DNA of 6,321 nucleotides from an uncultured Alphaproteobacteria bacterium. Lineage in GTDB: Bacteria; Pseudomonadota; Alphaproteobacteria; CAKMZR01. Positions 1 to 6,272 of this stretch are shown piece by piece (position 1 is the stretch's first letter; each line of letters starts with the position of its first letter). A program made the position numbers and the translations under genes. The notes under the pieces are model-generated. The model made no database searches. It had not been told where the DNA came from and saw only the letters and a list, made by a program, of their open reading frames with translations. The stretch covers positions 1 to 6,321 of the forward strand of contig CAKMZR010000094.1 of NCBI GenBank assembly GCA_929200455.1, written 5' to 3'.

Positions 1-146
1 ATCCGACTCCTATCCCTCACAACACCTCCCTCTATCGGCACATTAAAATCACAACGCACCAACACCCTTCCACCCCCTACCCTCTCACCCCCAAAAACCA
101 AGCCCTCCAAACTACGAATACCCTTCTCTGCCCTCAACGCGACCAT
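1..146 (-). CDS. pgk: phosphoglycerate kinase, N-terminal fragment (runs off the window)
   Basis: Pgk transfers a phosphate between 1,3-bisphosphoglycerate and ADP in cytosolic glycolysis. Only 48 codons and two bases are present. The diagnostic stretch is VLVRCDFNVP at residues 28-37, the N-terminal PGK motif (usually VLVR-D-NVP) whose Asp and Asn (D33, N35 here) contact 3-phosphoglycerate; it is followed by GGVVRDRSR, matching the family's V-D-(S/T)RI stretch. IRSLEGL at residues 10-16 resembles the usual R-(T/S)-LDDL lead-in. I chose the ATG at 146-144; a TTG at 137-135 whose TG is shared with the lptD TGA is an alternative. The ATG lies inside lptD, giving a 13-nt overlap, so translation may be coupled. 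No strong Shine-Dalgarno precedes it. About five residues more than usual lie between SLEGL and the motif, and they are Gly-rich, as expected from the G-rich strand. Family assignment is firm; the exact start is less so. Confidence 0.86.
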   Translation of the reverse strand, partial: MVALRAEKGIRSLEGLVFGGERVGGGRVLVRCDFNVPIEGGVVRDRSR

Positions 147-2461
147 CGGGAATACGCCTGATCCGTGAAAATATTCACATTAAAAAACATACCCGAGCTC
201 GGCTCTCTCTTCAAATCAGCCAAACTCGTCTTCAACTTCGTATACCACAAAATTCCTACCTTAAAACACGGAATCACATAGTTCACTCCAAAATCATAAT
301 AGTAATAGTCCTTCCCCGAGACATCCCTTTCTATCTCTCCCTCTATCTCAATCTCTTCCGTAATCCAACTCTTCACCTTGCCCTCCACTATGCTCAGACT
401 AAACTCATCATCCACTCCCCTCACATGCGTGTAACCAAAATTAAATCTAGGACCACTGTCCATGTACAAACGCAAACCCAACTGCTCTTTCACACTCTGA
501 TTCTTTTCAACGTCGCGAATCATATCGTAGGTCAGAATCCTGTTCTGATTCAATAACAATTGACCGCCTCCAAAAACCATGTTCCCGTCTAACGAACGCT
601 CCGGCGTCCCCTCAGGATACTCGTCTCCCAATACATGCGTGCTCATTCCACCATAAAAAGAAAAACTTTCCGCCCTCTTTCCTCCACGAACCAAAAACTC
701 TCCTCCCGCCACCGCCCGCAAACCTCGAGAATCCATCCCCTCTATAGACGGAGAACGCGACGCCTTCTCAAAAATACTACGGTGCGGAAGATACCACTCC
801 TCACGCTCTCCCCTACGACCCTCTCCCAGTATATTGCTCCCATACGTCAAACCACCAAAAGGCGTAACCTGCCACGTCTCGTCCAATAAACCCGAACGAA
901 TCCACGGCCACCTCACAATCGCTCGCGTCCGAAACTCTAGCCATGTCGCTCGCCAATCCTCTACCTCATTAAACTTCGCACGCGACCAACCATGCGACGA
1001 ACGAAAAGATATACTGTCGTACACAGAACCTCCCTCTTCCCGCAAAAATCCATGCAAACCCACACCAGAACTCAACTCCATTCCCCACGGCAACAACTTC
1101 CTTTCCTCTCGCTCTATACCCACATTCACTCCCTGCCAACCCGATGTCGTGCGTCCCCCATTCGAAACCTCCACAGGCTCCACTTTCTCCCAGTTCTCTC
1201 GCTCATACGACTCTCCCACAGAAAACAATCTTAACGACTCCAACCATCTCACACCCTCCCCTCCAGAACGTGTACGACTCCACCTTCCTCCCCAAAACTT
1301 ATCGTACAATGGCGTGTCCCCATACAAATTGTCCGCAAATCCCAACGATAACTCTCCGTACGACTTAGAATCAAAAAACTCTACACGCGACTCCCCATAT
1401 GATGGCGAACGCCTCGATACGCCCCTCCTGTGTATACGCGAATAATCAAAACCAAACTCCGTATCAGAAACCACATCCCATTCACTGCGTAAACGCCATC
1501 GCTTATCCAAATCATACTCGTGATAACCACGGGAACCCCAACGCCCTATCTCCCTTTCCGATATATCCCGAAGTGCTCCCGTTCGCGGCTTCAAGAGATT
1601 ATCCATCCTCACCCTCCAACTCCTACCCAGCTGCTCGTAATGCACGCCCAATAAGGAATGTCCCGCCCCCAAATAAGGCGTCAAAACCACATTCACATCC
1701 TCTCCCAAATCTATGAAAAACGGAAATCCCATAAAGAAACCCTGTGCTCCCACTCCCCCTGTGAAAAATAAAAATCCTCCCTGACGCTCAACTTCCGGAC
1801 TCAACAACTGCAACTCAGGGAAAAACAATAACGGCAAACCCACCGTAAATATCTCCATCGAGATGTTCTTCAAAATAATATAACGACCCTCGTCACTCTG
1901 CAATATCTGTCCCACCTTCAACTGCCAAATGGGCTTGGGCGGAAATGTACCTCCCTCCTTACGCTCCTCCAAGGTGCACACAGGACAAAACGTATAAACT
2001 CCACGCTGAATCTTTGCCTCCTTATCGTCAATGTCAATCTCCGCTGACGCCGCCGCAAACTTATGATATTCCCAAAACAATCCATAGACCGCTTCCGTCA
2101 CCGCCCGGTTGTTCCCAAAATCAAGATTCACCTCCTCAGACGTAAAATGTCCATATCCCGCAACTTCAAACGTCACATTGCCCCGCAGCCGCATCTTGCG
2201 AGTCTCCAAATCATACTCCATAGAACGCGACAATAACTTCACCCCTTGACCCTCCACGCGAACATTTCCCTTCGCTTCCACCACACTCTTCTTCATGTCC
2301 ATACGCACATCGTCCGCTCGAAAAAAAAGACTCCGCTCAAGCTCCAAAAGCTCCTCTCCCTTTTCCACCAAGTCCTCTTCAGGCAAAAGCTGTGACCACG
2401 CAAAAAATGGAGAACTCAGGCACAAAAATACCAAAAAATAAGCACCCAAAAATCTCAACAT
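134..2461 (-). CDS. lptD: LPS-assembly outer-membrane protein LptD (OstA/Imp)
   Basis: LptD is the outer-membrane beta-barrel that, with lipoprotein LptE, inserts lipopolysaccharide into the outer leaflet. The 775-residue length is normal for the family. Residues 1-23 look like a signal peptide: Arg3, a hydrophobic core, and an A-W-S cleavage motif before Gln24. Residues about 46-155 form the OstA/LptA-like periplasmic domain, with repeats of the type VEAKGNVRV and MRLRGNVTF. GVYTFCPVC (C159, C162), then PPKPIWQL and a (V)ER-GGFLF stretch, mark the junction to the barrel. The remainder is aromatic- and Gly-rich, as in a barrel, and ends with Cys732-Phe and a terminal strand. The mature protein has only three cysteines (159, 162, 732), enough for an N- to C-terminal disulfide. 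ATG at 2461-2459 is preceded by AAGGA (2468-2472) with a 6-nt spacer. It starts 19 nt after infC and overlaps pgk. The assignment rests on motifs, not on a search. Confidence 0.9.
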   Translation of the reverse strand: MLRFLGAYFLVFLCLSSPFFAWSQLLPEEDLVEKGEELLELERSLFFRADDVRMDMKKSVVEAKGNVRVEGQGVKLLSRSMEYDLETRKMRLRGNVTFEVAGYGHFTSEEVNLDFGNNRAVTEAVYGLFWEYHKFAAASAEIDIDDKEAKIQRGVYTFCPVCTLEERKEGGTFPPKPIWQLKVGQILQSDEGRYIILKNISMEIFTVGLPLLFFPELQLLSPEVERQGGFLFFTGGVGAQGFFMGFPFFIDLGEDVNVVLTPYLGAGHSLLGVHYEQLGRSWRVRMDNLLKPRTGALRDISEREIGRWGSRGYHEYDLDKRWRLRSEWDVVSDTEFGFDYSRIHRRGVSRRSPSYGESRVEFFDSKSYGELSLGFADNLYGDTPLYDKFWGGRWSRTRSGGEGVRWLESLRLFSVGESYERENWEKVEPVEVSNGGRTTSGWQGVNVGIEREERKLLPWGMELSSGVGLHGFLREEGGSVYDSISFRSSHGWSRAKFNEVEDWRATWLEFRTRAIVRWPWIRSGLLDETWQVTPFGGLTYGSNILGEGRRGEREEWYLPHRSIFEKASRSPSIEGMDSRGLRAVAGGEFLVRGGKRAESFSFYGGMSTHVLGDEYPEGTPERSLDGNMVFGGGQLLLNQNRILTYDMIRDVEKNQSVKEQLGLRLYMDSGPRFNFGYTHVRGVDDEFSLSIVEGKVKSWITEEIEIEGEIERDVSGKDYYYYDFGVNYVIPCFKVGILWYTKLKTSLADLKREPSSGMFFNVNIFTDQAYSRWSR

Positions 2462-2480
2462 CCGCTATCCTTAAAAAGTA

Positions 2481-3020
2481 TTATCTCGGCACCAATATCA
2501 TCATCAACTGTTTGCCCTCCATAGACGGTGCGTGCTCAACACGCGTCTTGTCCGCAAACTGTTCCCTCACCCGTTCCAATAACGCAAATCCTAACTCCTG
2601 ATGGGCCAACTCTCGACCCCGAAAACGTAAACTCACCTTCACACGGTGACCATCTGCCAAAAAACGTCCTATGTTCCGAGTCTTAATATCATAATCATGT
2701 GACTCTATATTCGGACGAAGCTTTATCTCCTTCGTCTCCACCACCTTCTGACGACGACGCTGTTCTTGGCGACGCTTCTGCCTCATGTAACGAAACTTAC
2801 TGTAACCTATTATCTTGCATACAGGCGGGACCGCCTCCGGCGAGACCTCCACCAAATCAAGACCCGCCTCTTCCGCCAATAATAGTGCCTCCCTCAACGA
2901 AATCTTCCCTCGATTCTCCCCCTCGTCATCTATCAACCGCACCTCTCGGGCTTCTATATCTTCGTTTATCCGATACTCATCCGGATCCGCTCGTGAATCA
3001 TTTTCCTCTTGCTTACTCAC
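2481..3020 (-). CDS. infC: translation initiation factor IF-3
   Basis: IF-3 binds the 30S ribosomal subunit, prevents premature 50S joining and checks start-codon and initiator-tRNA pairing. The 179 residues have the family's usual size and layout: a short polar leader, the N domain from YRINEDI (residues 16-22) through LDLVEVSPEAVPPVCKI (54-70), a basic linker helix (about 77-92, rich in Arg and Gln), then the C domain with EIKLRPNI (98-105), HDYDIKTR, VSLRFRGRE (129-137) and a terminal LVPR. The start is GTG at 3020-3018; the codon directly upstream in frame is TGA (3023-3021), so no longer version is possible. AAGGAGG ends 4 nt before the GTG. The usual D or N in the IF-3 signature (K-I-x-D-Y-G-K) is Gly72 here. 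The usual partners rpmI and rplT do not follow; lptD comes 19 nt later. In E. coli infC uses AUU for autoregulation; GTG here is also non-AUG. Confidence 0.96.
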   Translation of the reverse strand: MSKQEENDSRADPDEYRINEDIEAREVRLIDDEGENRGKISLREALLLAEEAGLDLVEVSPEAVPPVCKIIGYSKFRYMRQKRRQEQRRRQKVVETKEIKLRPNIESHDYDIKTRNIGRFLADGHRVKVSLRFRGRELAHQELGFALLERVREQFADKTRVEHAPSMEGKQLMMILVPR

Positions 3021-3053
3021 TCATCCTCCTTCTCTCTTTCTCATCATCATCAT
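3021..3053 (-). CDS. possible ten-codon leader ORF abutting infC
   Basis: Directly upstream of infC, four consecutive ATG codons (3053-3042) open a ten-codon frame, MMMMRKREGG, ending in TGA at 3023-3021. The next base starts the infC GTG. The infC Shine-Dalgarno, AAGGAGG, lies within the last codons of this frame, so a ribosome finishing the leader would stop on the infC initiation site. No clear Shine-Dalgarno precedes the ATG run (upstream bases CTGTGACAT). The run could also be a chance trinucleotide repeat. Seen directly: the frame and the abutment. Translation and a regulatory role are inference. Confidence 0.3.
   Translation of the reverse strand: MMMMRKREGG
3025..3031 (-). promoter_or_regulatory. 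Shine-Dalgarno site of infC
   Basis: AAGGAGG on the minus strand is a near-perfect anti-16S match and ends 4 nt before the GTG start of infC. A closer ATG (3024-3022) touches the site and opens only MSE before TAA, so it is too close and non-productive. This site and the in-frame TGA settle the GTG start. Confidence 0.85.
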
Positions 3054-3119
3054 ATGTCACAGCAAAAATCTTCACCACCAACTCTCCCCCAAACAAAGAC
3101 ACAGCGTAACGCTCTCAAA

Positions 3120-3157
3120 TACCCACACCCTCAATTCTATACCCACCCCCAATTCTA
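3120..3157. repeat. tandem imperfect 18-20 bp repeat upstream of infC
   Basis: TACCCACACCCTCAATTCTA (3120-3139) is followed immediately by TACCCACCCCCAATTCTA (3140-3157). The copies differ by a 2-bp length change and a substitution or two. On the minus strand each copy begins with TAGAATTG, so the candidate infC -10 element is itself duplicated. This could be a chance duplication or a doubled binding site. Confidence 0.6.
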
Positions 3158-3162
3158 CACAA
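3134..3162 (-). promoter_or_regulatory. candidate sigma-70-type promoter for infC-lptD-pgk
   Basis: On the minus strand TTGTGT (3162-3157) and TAGAAT (3139-3134) are separated by exactly 17 bp. The -10 matches the TATAAT consensus at five of six positions; the -35 matches TTGACA at three of six. Transcription would begin near 3127, giving a leader of roughly 105 nt before the infC GTG. No better pair was found in the region, but the assignment is by eye. Confidence 0.35.
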
Positions 3163-3285
3163 CTTACCGAAAAAAAAAACCTTCCTCATCACTTTTCTTC
3201 CATACAGTCCAACCTTTTCTCTTGTCGACCGCACATAAAAAATTAAAAACTCAAAATAATCACACAAAAAATAGCAAAAAAACCC

Positions 3286-3291
3286 TATAAT
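3286..3291 (+). promoter_or_regulatory. candidate -10 element of the rpe promoter
   Basis: A perfect TATAAT lies about 93 nt upstream of the rpe ATG, next to A-rich DNA (about 3236-3282) that could act like an UP element or give curvature. No good -35 hexamer sits 16-18 bp upstream; the bases there are CACAAA-like. A transcript from here would have a leader of about 85 nt containing both TTGACACC repeats. Confidence 0.35.
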
Positions 3292-3347
3292 CAATCCTTA
3301 CTTTCATCACCAAAAATACACACAGTCCGAAAAAACAAACGCGAAAT

Positions 3348-3374
3348 CTCTTGACACCACAACCTCTTGACACC
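3348..3374 (+). repeat. two direct copies of CTCTTGACACC, 16-bp period, before rpe
   Basis: CTCTTGACACC occurs at 3348-3358 and again at 3364-3374. Each contains TTGACA, the -35 consensus, but no -10-like hexamer lies 16-18 bp downstream of either copy, so they do not read as ordinary promoters. They sit in the presumed rpe leader, 9 nt from the ATG. They could be operator half-sites, an RNA feature, or the remains of a short duplication. Confidence 0.5.
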
Positions 3375-3383
3375 CCAGCACTT

Positions 3384-4070
3384 ATGAACCTCAAGCCCAA
3401 AATACAAACGCCCCTCGTCGCCGCAAGCATACTCGCTGCAGATCATAGCAACCTCGCCTCAGAAACACTTCTCGCACACCAAGCAGGGGCAGATTGGCTT
3501 CATATCGACGTCATGGATGGACATTTCGTACCCTCCATCTCCTTCGGACCCTCCATCGTCAAAGCCGTCAGACCCCACTTCCCCTCCACGCTTGATGTCC
3601 ACCTCATGATCTCAAATCCAGAAAAACATATCAAAAGCTTCGCAGAAGCCGGTGCCGACATCATCACCGTTCACCTCGAAGAAAATCCTCACATCTACAG
3701 AACCCTGCAATTCATAAAATCCCTCGGTGTACAATGTGGACTCGCCATCAACCCCGGAACACACATCCACGCCGTCGAACCCCTACTCCCCCTCCTCGAC
3801 CTCGTCCTCGTTATGACCGTCAACCCAGGCTTCGGCGGTCAAAAATTTCTCCATGACCAATGCTCCAAAATCTCTACCCTCCGATCCTGGATCGACAACG
3901 CCTCCTCAAAAACCCTCATCTCCGTCGATGGCGGAATCTCTCCTCTCACCGCTCATCTCGCCTTCAATGCCGGTGCACATGTCCTCGTCGCAGGAACCGC
4001 TTTCTTCAATGGAGAACCCAACCAGTACGCCCAAAACCTCCTCAAAATTCGTCACGCAGATCCACAGTAA
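3384..4070 (+). CDS. rpe: ribulose-phosphate 3-epimerase
   Basis: Rpe interconverts D-ribulose 5-phosphate and D-xylulose 5-phosphate in the pentose phosphate pathway; it is a cytosolic metal-dependent TIM barrel. With the ATG start it has 228 residues, normal for the family. Visible motifs are AASILAAD (13-20, Ser15 expected in the active site; usual form APSIL-AD), HIDVMDGHFVP (40-50, with metal ligand His40 and catalytic Asp42), DVHLMI (71-76, His73), VMTVNPGFGGQ (143-153, phosphate-binding side) and VDGGI (181-185, catalytic Asp182), so the catalytic set looks complete. An in-frame TTG at 3351 would add 11 residues, but family members begin about eight residues before PL(I/V)A, which favours ATG 3384. 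Neither start has a Shine-Dalgarno. The next gene starts 18 nt after the stop, suggesting cotranscription. Codons are strongly C-ending, as in the rest of this strand. Confidence 0.95.
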   Translation: MNLKPKIQTPLVAASILAADHSNLASETLLAHQAGADWLHIDVMDGHFVPSISFGPSIVKAVRPHFPSTLDVHLMISNPEKHIKSFAEAGADIITVHLEENPHIYRTLQFIKSLGVQCGLAINPGTHIHAVEPLLPLLDLVLVMTVNPGFGGQKFLHDQCSKISTLRSWIDNASSKTLISVDGGISPLTAHLAFNAGAHVLVAGTAFFNGEPNQYAQNLLKIRHADPQ

Positions 4071-4088
4071 CCCCACCCCTCACATCCC

Positions 4089-6077
4089 ATGCCACCCCCC
4101 TCCTTACTCTCCATTATCAGCAATTACTGGCAAAATGTAGTCGAAAACAATCATGTCGCCGACGTAAGTGCCAATCTCAATCAAAGACTCTCCTCGCAAG
4201 AAGTCCTCTACGCCCTCGCCCCAGGGATACCCGAAGAAGGCACCGTCCTCGTCAGTGCCCTCTCCTCACACCACCAAAAAAATCCACAAAATCAAACCCT
4301 CCTCAACAAAGCCCTCCTCCATAAAACCATAAACTCAGATGCCCACATCATCTCCTTCTCTTGGCTCGCTCACATCAAAGCCTACCAAAATCAACAACGA
4401 CCCTCAGAAAAATCTTCACTACACGCACATCACTCCGCCTGCTCCCTCTTCAAAAAATCCCTGGCACTTTGCCACCAGTCTCGGGAAAGAGAAAACCTCT
4501 CCATAAACAGAATCTCTCTCATCATCCTACGAATCCTCAGAATCTGGTCTTGCGGGCATATCCTGAAAAATAAAAAAGGAAAAAATGAATACTTCCAAAA
4601 AGCCATCGAATGCTCCCTCCTAGACCTCCGAGCACTTTGCGTCCACATGCACACTCACAGCTCTTCCATCCCCCTCTTCCTCTCCATCGACATCGCCATC
4701 CTCCTCTCCATCGCAGAACACCTCATCACGCAACGACAAACCTCTCACGCCCTCCCAGACCCTTGGCTCAACGAACTCAGCATCCAGTTCCTCAAAACCC
4801 TCGAAAAATCTCAAAATAAAGAACTCACCTTCTTCCAAATCCCTAAAGAAAATACAAACTCTTCCCTCTGGCTCTCCTCACTCTCCTCAACCCTCAACGA
4901 ACTCCTACAAGAAGAAAATGGCAAAGCCCTGTTCACCTCCGATCCCGCCATTCACGCTCACATCTTCTCTTGGCTCTACGCCTTCAACTCCATCATCAAC
5001 TGCTACGCAAACTCACACCACACCATCTCAAATCGACTAAACCAACTCCTACGAATCGTCTCCAGATTCTCTCCTTCTCCCCCAGACAAACCCAACATCC
5101 ATCCCCAACACACCTTCCTCTCCCTCACTTCATCTCTACACTCATGCTCCTCCCCCTTCCTGCCCATCTCTCCCCACACACTCTCCACCTTCATCGCCCA
5201 ACAATCCCTAAGACAAGAAACGCCCCTCAACAGCACAGACCCCCTCCAAGAAATGGGATACCAACATATCACCTCACGATCCCTCTCTCTCCATATCCAA
5301 CACTCCATCTCCCTCCCCACATACCACAAACGATACCCCCTCGATAACCTACACGATACCCACTCCCTGCCCCTCAACTTCTACCTCAATACAGGCGAAC
5401 GAAACCTCAAAACACCCCTCTTCTCTCAACCCACTCAACCCCACCCCACTCTCCCCTTCCTCCAAAACTCTGGAATCGGTTTCAGTCTCAATAATAAACC
5501 CCAAAATCATTTCCTCAATGAACAATGCAAAACTCTCTCACCCGAACTCCAAAAAATCTCCATACGAGAATTACACCACATATGCTCTCCCATCATGAAC
5601 CTTCCCAAAATCCCTTCCTCCTCAAAATATGTCCAACTCTACACCGCCGGATTCTGCCTCGACTCCATCAAACTTTACGTCATTCGACAACTCTTCTTCA
5701 CCGCATCCCAACCCACCCTCATCGGAATCGATACGCTCCAACCCTTCGGACCCCCCCAAGAACACCAACTCCTCTACCATACCAGCTTCTTCTGCCCACA
5801 ATCTTGTATCGTCGCACCCAGCCAAAATCGACACATCAACTACATCAAACAAAACCTCGCAAACGCTCAATACCTTTGGACACTCGAAATCCTTCCCTCC
5901 CCCTCCCTCAAAAATCCTCAATGGCAAAATGTACACCACGCACAAACCGGAACCTGGATATTCCACCAAAACCATATACCCGCCAATTCCTTACTCCACA
6001 TCCCTTGGAGCCTCAGCCTACAAAAACACTCAAAGAAAAAAACAAAATATCACGAGGTCTCACAACCAACCTTCTAA
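4089..6077 (+). CDS. putative heparinase II/III-family protein, highly diverged
   Basis: This 662-residue protein has no sharp signature motif. Two points suggest the heparinase II/III family: in many alphaproteobacteria a gene of this family directly follows rpe, and the layout fits. The N-terminal half looks alpha-helical, with SFSWLAHIKA near residues 89-98 (compare the family's F-WLR-L-A) and helices resembling the alpha-toroid. The C-terminal half looks beta-rich, with MGYQHI near 389-394 (compare G-Y-RL), NFYLNTGE near 430-437 (compare VVNCG) and LYTAGF near 517-522 (compare a HDGY-type stretch). There is no signal peptide. The family's usual H-A-G-x-L-S-F-E stretch is not recognisable, so activity is doubtful. 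It is somewhat longer than relatives I know (about 550-600). Residue use is extreme (Ser, Leu, His, Pro, Gln, Asn; little Gly or Val), following the C-rich strand. It lacks a Shine-Dalgarno and starts 18 nt after rpe. The full open frame argues that it is expressed; the family call is tentative. Confidence 0.5.
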   Translation: MPPPSLLSIISNYWQNVVENNHVADVSANLNQRLSSQEVLYALAPGIPEEGTVLVSALSSHHQKNPQNQTLLNKALLHKTINSDAHIISFSWLAHIKAYQNQQRPSEKSSLHAHHSACSLFKKSLALCHQSRERENLSINRISLIILRILRIWSCGHILKNKKGKNEYFQKAIECSLLDLRALCVHMHTHSSSIPLFLSIDIAILLSIAEHLITQRQTSHALPDPWLNELSIQFLKTLEKSQNKELTFFQIPKENTNSSLWLSSLSSTLNELLQEENGKALFTSDPAIHAHIFSWLYAFNSIINCYANSHHTISNRLNQLLRIVSRFSPSPPDKPNIHPQHTFLSLTSSLHSCSSPFLPISPHTLSTFIAQQSLRQETPLNSTDPLQEMGYQHITSRSLSLHIQHSISLPTYHKRYPLDNLHDTHSLPLNFYLNTGERNLKTPLFSQPTQPHPTLPFLQNSGIGFSLNNKPQNHFLNEQCKTLSPELQKISIRELHHICSPIMNLPKIPSSSKYVQLYTAGFCLDSIKLYVIRQLFFTASQPTLIGIDTLQPFGPPQEHQLLYHTSFFCPQSCIVAPSQNRHINYIKQNLANAQYLWTLEILPSPSLKNPQWQNVHHAQTGTWIFHQNHIPANSLLHIPWSLSLQKHSKKKTKYHEVSQPTF

Positions 6078-6134
6078 AATATCCTCTTTTCTATTGCTTC
6101 TTCCTCACTCTTAACCTACCCTCAATCTCATGAT

Positions 6135-6150
6135 TGCGGAAAAATCCGCA
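6135..6150 (+). other. small hairpin TGCGGA-AAAA-TCCGCA
   Basis: A perfect 6-bp stem with a 4-base loop lies between the heparinase-like stop and the TPP riboswitch. No T-run follows on either strand, so it is not a standard intrinsic terminator. It may end or protect the upstream transcript, or form part of the riboswitch leader. Confidence 0.3.
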
Positions 6151-6155
6151 CGCGC

Positions 6156-6269
6156 CCAGAGGGGGTGCACCTTCAGAGTCTCGTCCAAACGAAACCCTGA
6201 TCCCGCTGAGAGGGCTTCTCGCCCAACCCCTTGAACCTGATCCGGATCATACCGGCGTAGGAATTTTGG
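6156..6269 (+). ncRNA. TPP riboswitch (THI element)
   Basis: This leader binds thiamin pyrophosphate and should lower expression of the downstream gene when TPP is plentiful. The conserved core is visible: GGGGTGC (6162-6168), GCTGAGA (6205-6211), ACCCC-TTGAACCTGAT (6226-6241) and GCGTAGGAA (6255-6263). The helices fit: P1 CCAGA with TTTGG (6156-6160/6265-6269, one G-U pair), P2 GGGGT with ACCCC (6162-6166/6226-6230), a long P3 from TCAG to CTGA (6173-6200) capped by TCGT-CCAA-ACGA, an optional P3a GGGC-TTCTC-GCCC (6212-6224) and P5 CCGG-ATCATA-CCGG (6242-6255). The start codon comes only 3 nt after P1, and the TAGGA ribosome-binding bases lie inside the aptamer, so control is probably at translation initiation. 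No terminator with a T-run is present. Unlike the surrounding DNA this stretch is not depleted in G, as expected for a constrained RNA. Confidence 0.96.
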
Positions 6270-6272
6270 ACC

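Larger units (their letters stand above)
3021..3383. promoter_or_regulatory. divergent intergenic region between infC and rpe
   Basis: This 363-bp region lies between two genes transcribed away from each other, so it should hold promoters for both. From left to right it contains the infC leader with its mini-ORF and ribosome binding site, a candidate infC promoter inside a tandem repeat (3120-3162), a run of ten A (3170-3179), an A-rich stretch (about 3236-3290) ending in a perfect TATAAT on the plus strand, and two copies of CTCTTGACACC just before rpe. I see no credible full-length gene, tRNA or terminator in it; open frames here on the plus strand are low-complexity and overlap infC. Confidence 0.6.

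Noticed and set aside
834..1445. 203-codon plus-strand open frame inside lptD, and other plus-strand frames at 635-889, 992-1234, 1399-1716 and 1945-2145
   Set aside because: They lie antisense to the well-supported lptD, have low-complexity Pro/Ser/Thr/His composition and no family features; the C-rich strand contains few stop codons.
3103..3113. AGCG-TAA-CGCT inverted repeat in the infC leader
   Set aside because: A 4-bp stem with a 3-base loop is too small to call a terminator or operator without further support.
3170..3179. Run of ten A (ten T on the minus strand) as a terminator tail
   Set aside because: No GC-rich hairpin lies directly upstream on the minus strand, and a terminator is not expected between divergent genes.
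3351..3356. TTGACA as the -35 of an rpe promoter
   Set aside because: Neither this copy nor the one at 3367-3372 has a -10-like hexamer 16-18 bp downstream, and that position would fall at or inside the rpe start.
3351..3383. TTG start adding 11 residues to Rpe
   Set aside because: Rpe proteins normally begin about eight residues before the PL(I/V)A motif, which matches the ATG at 3384, and the TTG has no Shine-Dalgarno.
3860..4324. Plus-strand frames at 3853-4140 and 3860-4324 spanning the rpe end and the next gene start
   Set aside because: They are frame-shifted readings of two real genes, rich in Arg and Pro, with no recognisable domain.
5751..5757. C7 tract within the heparinase-like gene as a phase-variation switch
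   Set aside because: C runs are expected on this C-rich strand, the frame is intact, and the tract is short and near the 3' end.
5525..6133. 202-codon and 161-codon plus-strand frames over the end of the heparinase-like gene
   Set aside because: They overlap a longer frame in another phase and are low-complexity shadows of C-rich sequence.
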